From NCBI GenBank assembly GCA_959606705.1, contig CAUHLX010000120.1, forward strand, positions 1 through 8,102: a stretch of 8,102 bases of DNA. The letters are read 5' to 3'. A program made the position numbers and the translations under genes. The notes beneath the pieces are model-generated. The model was not told the origin of the DNA. It worked only from the letters and a program-made list of their open reading frames with translations, and did not search any database. Every line of letters starts with the position of its first letter. Positions within the stretch are counted from its first letter, which is position 1. Positions 7,012 through 8,102 of the stretch are shown one piece after another. Source of the DNA: an uncultured Bacillota bacterium (GTDB taxonomy: Bacteria; Bacillota; Clostridia; Peptostreptococcales; Anaerovoracaceae).

Positions 7012-7033
7012 TTTGCCGCATTCTTTGCCGCAT
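7012..7033. repeat. Direct repeat TTTGCCGCAT, two copies
   Basis: Identical 10-mers at 7012-7021 and 7024-7033 recur with a 12-bp period in the intergenic region after the regulator. The complement GCGGCA at 6998-7003 could pair with either copy, giving two alternative weak hairpins. It may be a protein-binding site or a weak transcript end; nothing decides between them. Confidence 0.5.
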
Positions 7034-7061
7034 ATTGAGAATTCATCCTTAGAACGATACG

Positions 7062-7083
7062 TTTAAATCGATTTTAAATCGAT
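7062..7083. repeat. Perfect tandem 11-bp repeat TTTAAATCGAT x2
   Basis: Two identical abutting copies lie at 7062-7072 and 7073-7083, 61 nt before the stalk-gene start. The 11-bp period is about one helical turn, and the unit contains the palindromes TTTAAA and ATCGAT. It sits in the likely promoter and leader region of the exported-protein genes, so a regulator binding the same face of the helix twice is possible. Replication slippage is the dull alternative. Confidence 0.6.
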
Positions 7084-7130
7084 GAGTTTTGCCCAAGGGG
7101 TGAAAAATGCATCGACACCATCTAACAAAC

Positions 7131-7137
7131 GGGAGGA
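7131..7137 (+). promoter_or_regulatory. Ribosome binding site that sets the stalk-protein start
   Basis: GGGAGGA lies 7 nt before ATG 7145. The earlier in-frame ATG at 7082 lacks a ribosome binding site and would place 21 hydrophilic residues before a clear signal peptide, so 7145 is the start. Confidence 0.8.
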
Positions 7138-7144
7138 ATGCGAC

Positions 7145-7906
7145 ATGAAAAAGCAGTGGATTTCGCTGGCAGCCGGCATCGCCATCGGCGGACTGGTATT
7201 CGGAAGTGTGGGAGTATCTTTTGCGGACAGTGTGACAAAGGCGATCAATGCGACATATAAGAACATAAAGCTGGTGATTGACGGAGAGACGTTTACGCCA
7301 AAGGACCCGAATGGCAACATTGTTGAGCCGTTTATTTACAATGGGACGACTTATCTTCCGATTCGCGCGATTGGCGAAGCATTTGGAAAGCAAGTCAACT
7401 GGGATGGGACCGTTAATACGGTCTATATCGGCGAAATGCCTGCCAAGGCGGCAAAAGAGGTATTCTTATTTGATCAGCCCTATACGTCGTGCAGCGATCC
7501 GTCCGGTTTTAAAAATTTTGAAAAGGATGGTAAGAACTTCGTTGGTTTTTGGAATACCCCGAGTGACGATGTAAATATGAAGAAATTGGAGAACGGAAGA
7601 TATCAAGGAACCTTTTCCGTCACATATCCGCTAAACGGAAACGCCGCGAAGGTCAGAGGAACCTTTGCCACGCCAACGTTTGCTCAATATGCGCCAACCT
7701 ATACTTTTCGGTTTTATGACGAGAGCGGCAGGACATTGTTCGAATCACCGATCATCAATGAAAACACCGCACCCATTGATTTCGAGTTTGACGTGGAGGG
7801 CGTACTGAGTTTGAAAATAGAAACGACACTCGAAGGTGATTGGGATAACCTTTCAAAGGCCACACAATACATGCAAAATCTCCGAGTTATGACCACGGAA
7901 TATTAG
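7145..7906 (+). CDS. Exported stalk-domain (copper amine oxidase N-like) protein
   Basis: This 253-residue secreted protein has a typical Sec signal peptide: MKKQW, a hydrophobic core to about residue 25, and probable cleavage after SFA (27/28). Residues about 38-97 match the copper amine oxidase N-terminal-type domain now called the stalk domain, with IKLVIDGE, then YNGTTYLPIRAIGEAFG (65-81), VNWDG and TVYIG. The domain is common in cell-surface proteins of Clostridia and Bacilli and does not imply amine oxidase activity; the catalytic domain is absent. Residues about 104-250 are beta-rich (GTFSVTYPL, TYTFRFYDESG, FEFDVEGVLSLKIETTL) and look like a small beta-sandwich, perhaps of the NPCBM carbohydrate-binding type, which I offer only as a possibility. 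No LPXTG sorting signal or C-terminal membrane anchor is visible. It ends with TAG, 26 nt before the next gene, so the two are likely co-transcribed. Confidence 0.85.
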   Translation: MKKQWISLAAGIAIGGLVFGSVGVSFADSVTKAINATYKNIKLVIDGETFTPKDPNGNIVEPFIYNGTTYLPIRAIGEAFGKQVNWDGTVNTVYIGEMPAKAAKEVFLFDQPYTSCSDPSGFKNFEKDGKNFVGFWNTPSDDVNMKKLENGRYQGTFSVTYPLNGNAAKVRGTFATPTFAQYAPTYTFRFYDESGRTLFESPIINENTAPIDFEFDVEGVLSLKIETTLEGDWDNLSKATQYMQNLRVMTTEY

Positions 7907-7932
7907 AAAATCAGAGAGAAAGGAAAAACGCT

Positions 7933-8102
7933 ATGAAAAGTAAAAGAGTTGCCGCAGCTCTTTGCACCTTGACACTGTGCATCGTGATGGGCGGCAGTTT
8001 CGCTTATGGGCTGGGCTCCTCCGGATCACAAGCAATCGAAGTGCTCAACGGAGATTACTCCGAAACGGTGACGCTGACCGGAACGGTCGAAGCGGTGAGC
8101 AG
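7933..8102 (+). CDS. N-terminus of an exported protein, possibly periplasmic-adaptor type
   Basis: Only 56 codons are visible before the window ends. The start is supported by AAAGGA (7919-7924) 8 nt upstream of the ATG. The first residues form a signal peptide: MKSKR, a hydrophobic core rich in Ala, Leu and Cys, and probable cleavage near SFA/YG (24/25). There is no clear lipobox at the cleavage point. The segment after it, IEVLNGDYSETVTLTGTVEA, resembles the opening of HlyD/MacA-like membrane fusion proteins, which typically read 'V..G.....V...G.V'. If so, an ABC export ATPase and permease should follow outside the window. With so little sequence this is a guess about family; that it is an exported protein is much safer. 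Confidence 0.6.
   Translation, partial: MKSKRVAAALCTLTLCIVMGGSFAYGLGSSGSQAIEVLNGDYSETVTLTGTVEAVS

Noticed and set aside
7035..7063. Promoter TTGAGA - 17 nt - TACGTT for the stalk-protein gene
   Set aside because: The -35 is good (5 of 6) but the -10 matches only 3 of 6, so a single start could not be chosen with confidence.
1..8102. CRISPR arrays, tRNA or rRNA genes, insertion sequences, attachment sites
   Set aside because: No regularly spaced repeats, cloverleaf sequences, transposase motifs or terminal inverted repeats were seen on either strand.

Overview
The window looks like chromosomal DNA from an anaerobic, Gram-positive-type bacterium (Clostridia/Firmicutes). The clues are strong purine-rich ribosome binding sites, a secreted protein with a copper-amine-oxidase-type 'stalk' domain, moderately high GC, and a catabolic operon of four-carbon acid-sugar type. 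The lineage is inferred from gene style; there is no rRNA or other marker in the window.

Region 1 (1-5295) is a tight plus-strand catabolic operon whose start lies outside the window. It holds the C-terminal end of a DUF1537-family (four-carbon acid sugar) kinase, an iron-dependent alcohol dehydrogenase (stop and start overlap by 4 bp), a PdxA/PdxA2-type NAD-dependent dehydrogenase (1-bp overlap), a DAACS/SLC1-type Na+-coupled transporter, and a class V PLP-dependent aminotransferase. The kinase plus PdxA2 pair is the known core of D-threonate/D-erythronate-type catabolism, in which the acid is 4-phosphorylated, oxidised at C3 and decarboxylated to dihydroxyacetone phosphate. The alcohol dehydrogenase, the amino-acid-type transporter site and the aminotransferase are not part of that minimal core. 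They suggest a variant pathway, possibly one that starts from an amino- or hydroxyamino acid. The aminotransferase is interrupted by a single in-frame amber codon (TAG, 4348-4350), with the family signature intact on both sides. It is therefore a fresh pseudogene, a recoded gene, a split gene or a sequencing error.

Region 2 (5296-6914) begins with a 15-bp perfect hairpin that closes the operon. A near-consensus sigma-A promoter follows, with a 19-bp inverted repeat over the expected transcription start. Then comes a 478-residue regulator with an XRE-type N-terminal helix-turn-helix and a large C-terminal part I do not recognise. The layout suggests autoregulation. Whether the regulator also controls the upstream operon cannot be read from the sequence.

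Region 3 (6915-8102) is an intergenic stretch with two short direct-repeat pairs, then two genes for exported proteins 26 nt apart. One is a stalk-domain protein with a beta-rich C-terminal half. The other is the N-terminus of a secreted or envelope protein, possibly a periplasmic-adaptor (HlyD/MacA-like) subunit, cut off by the window edge.
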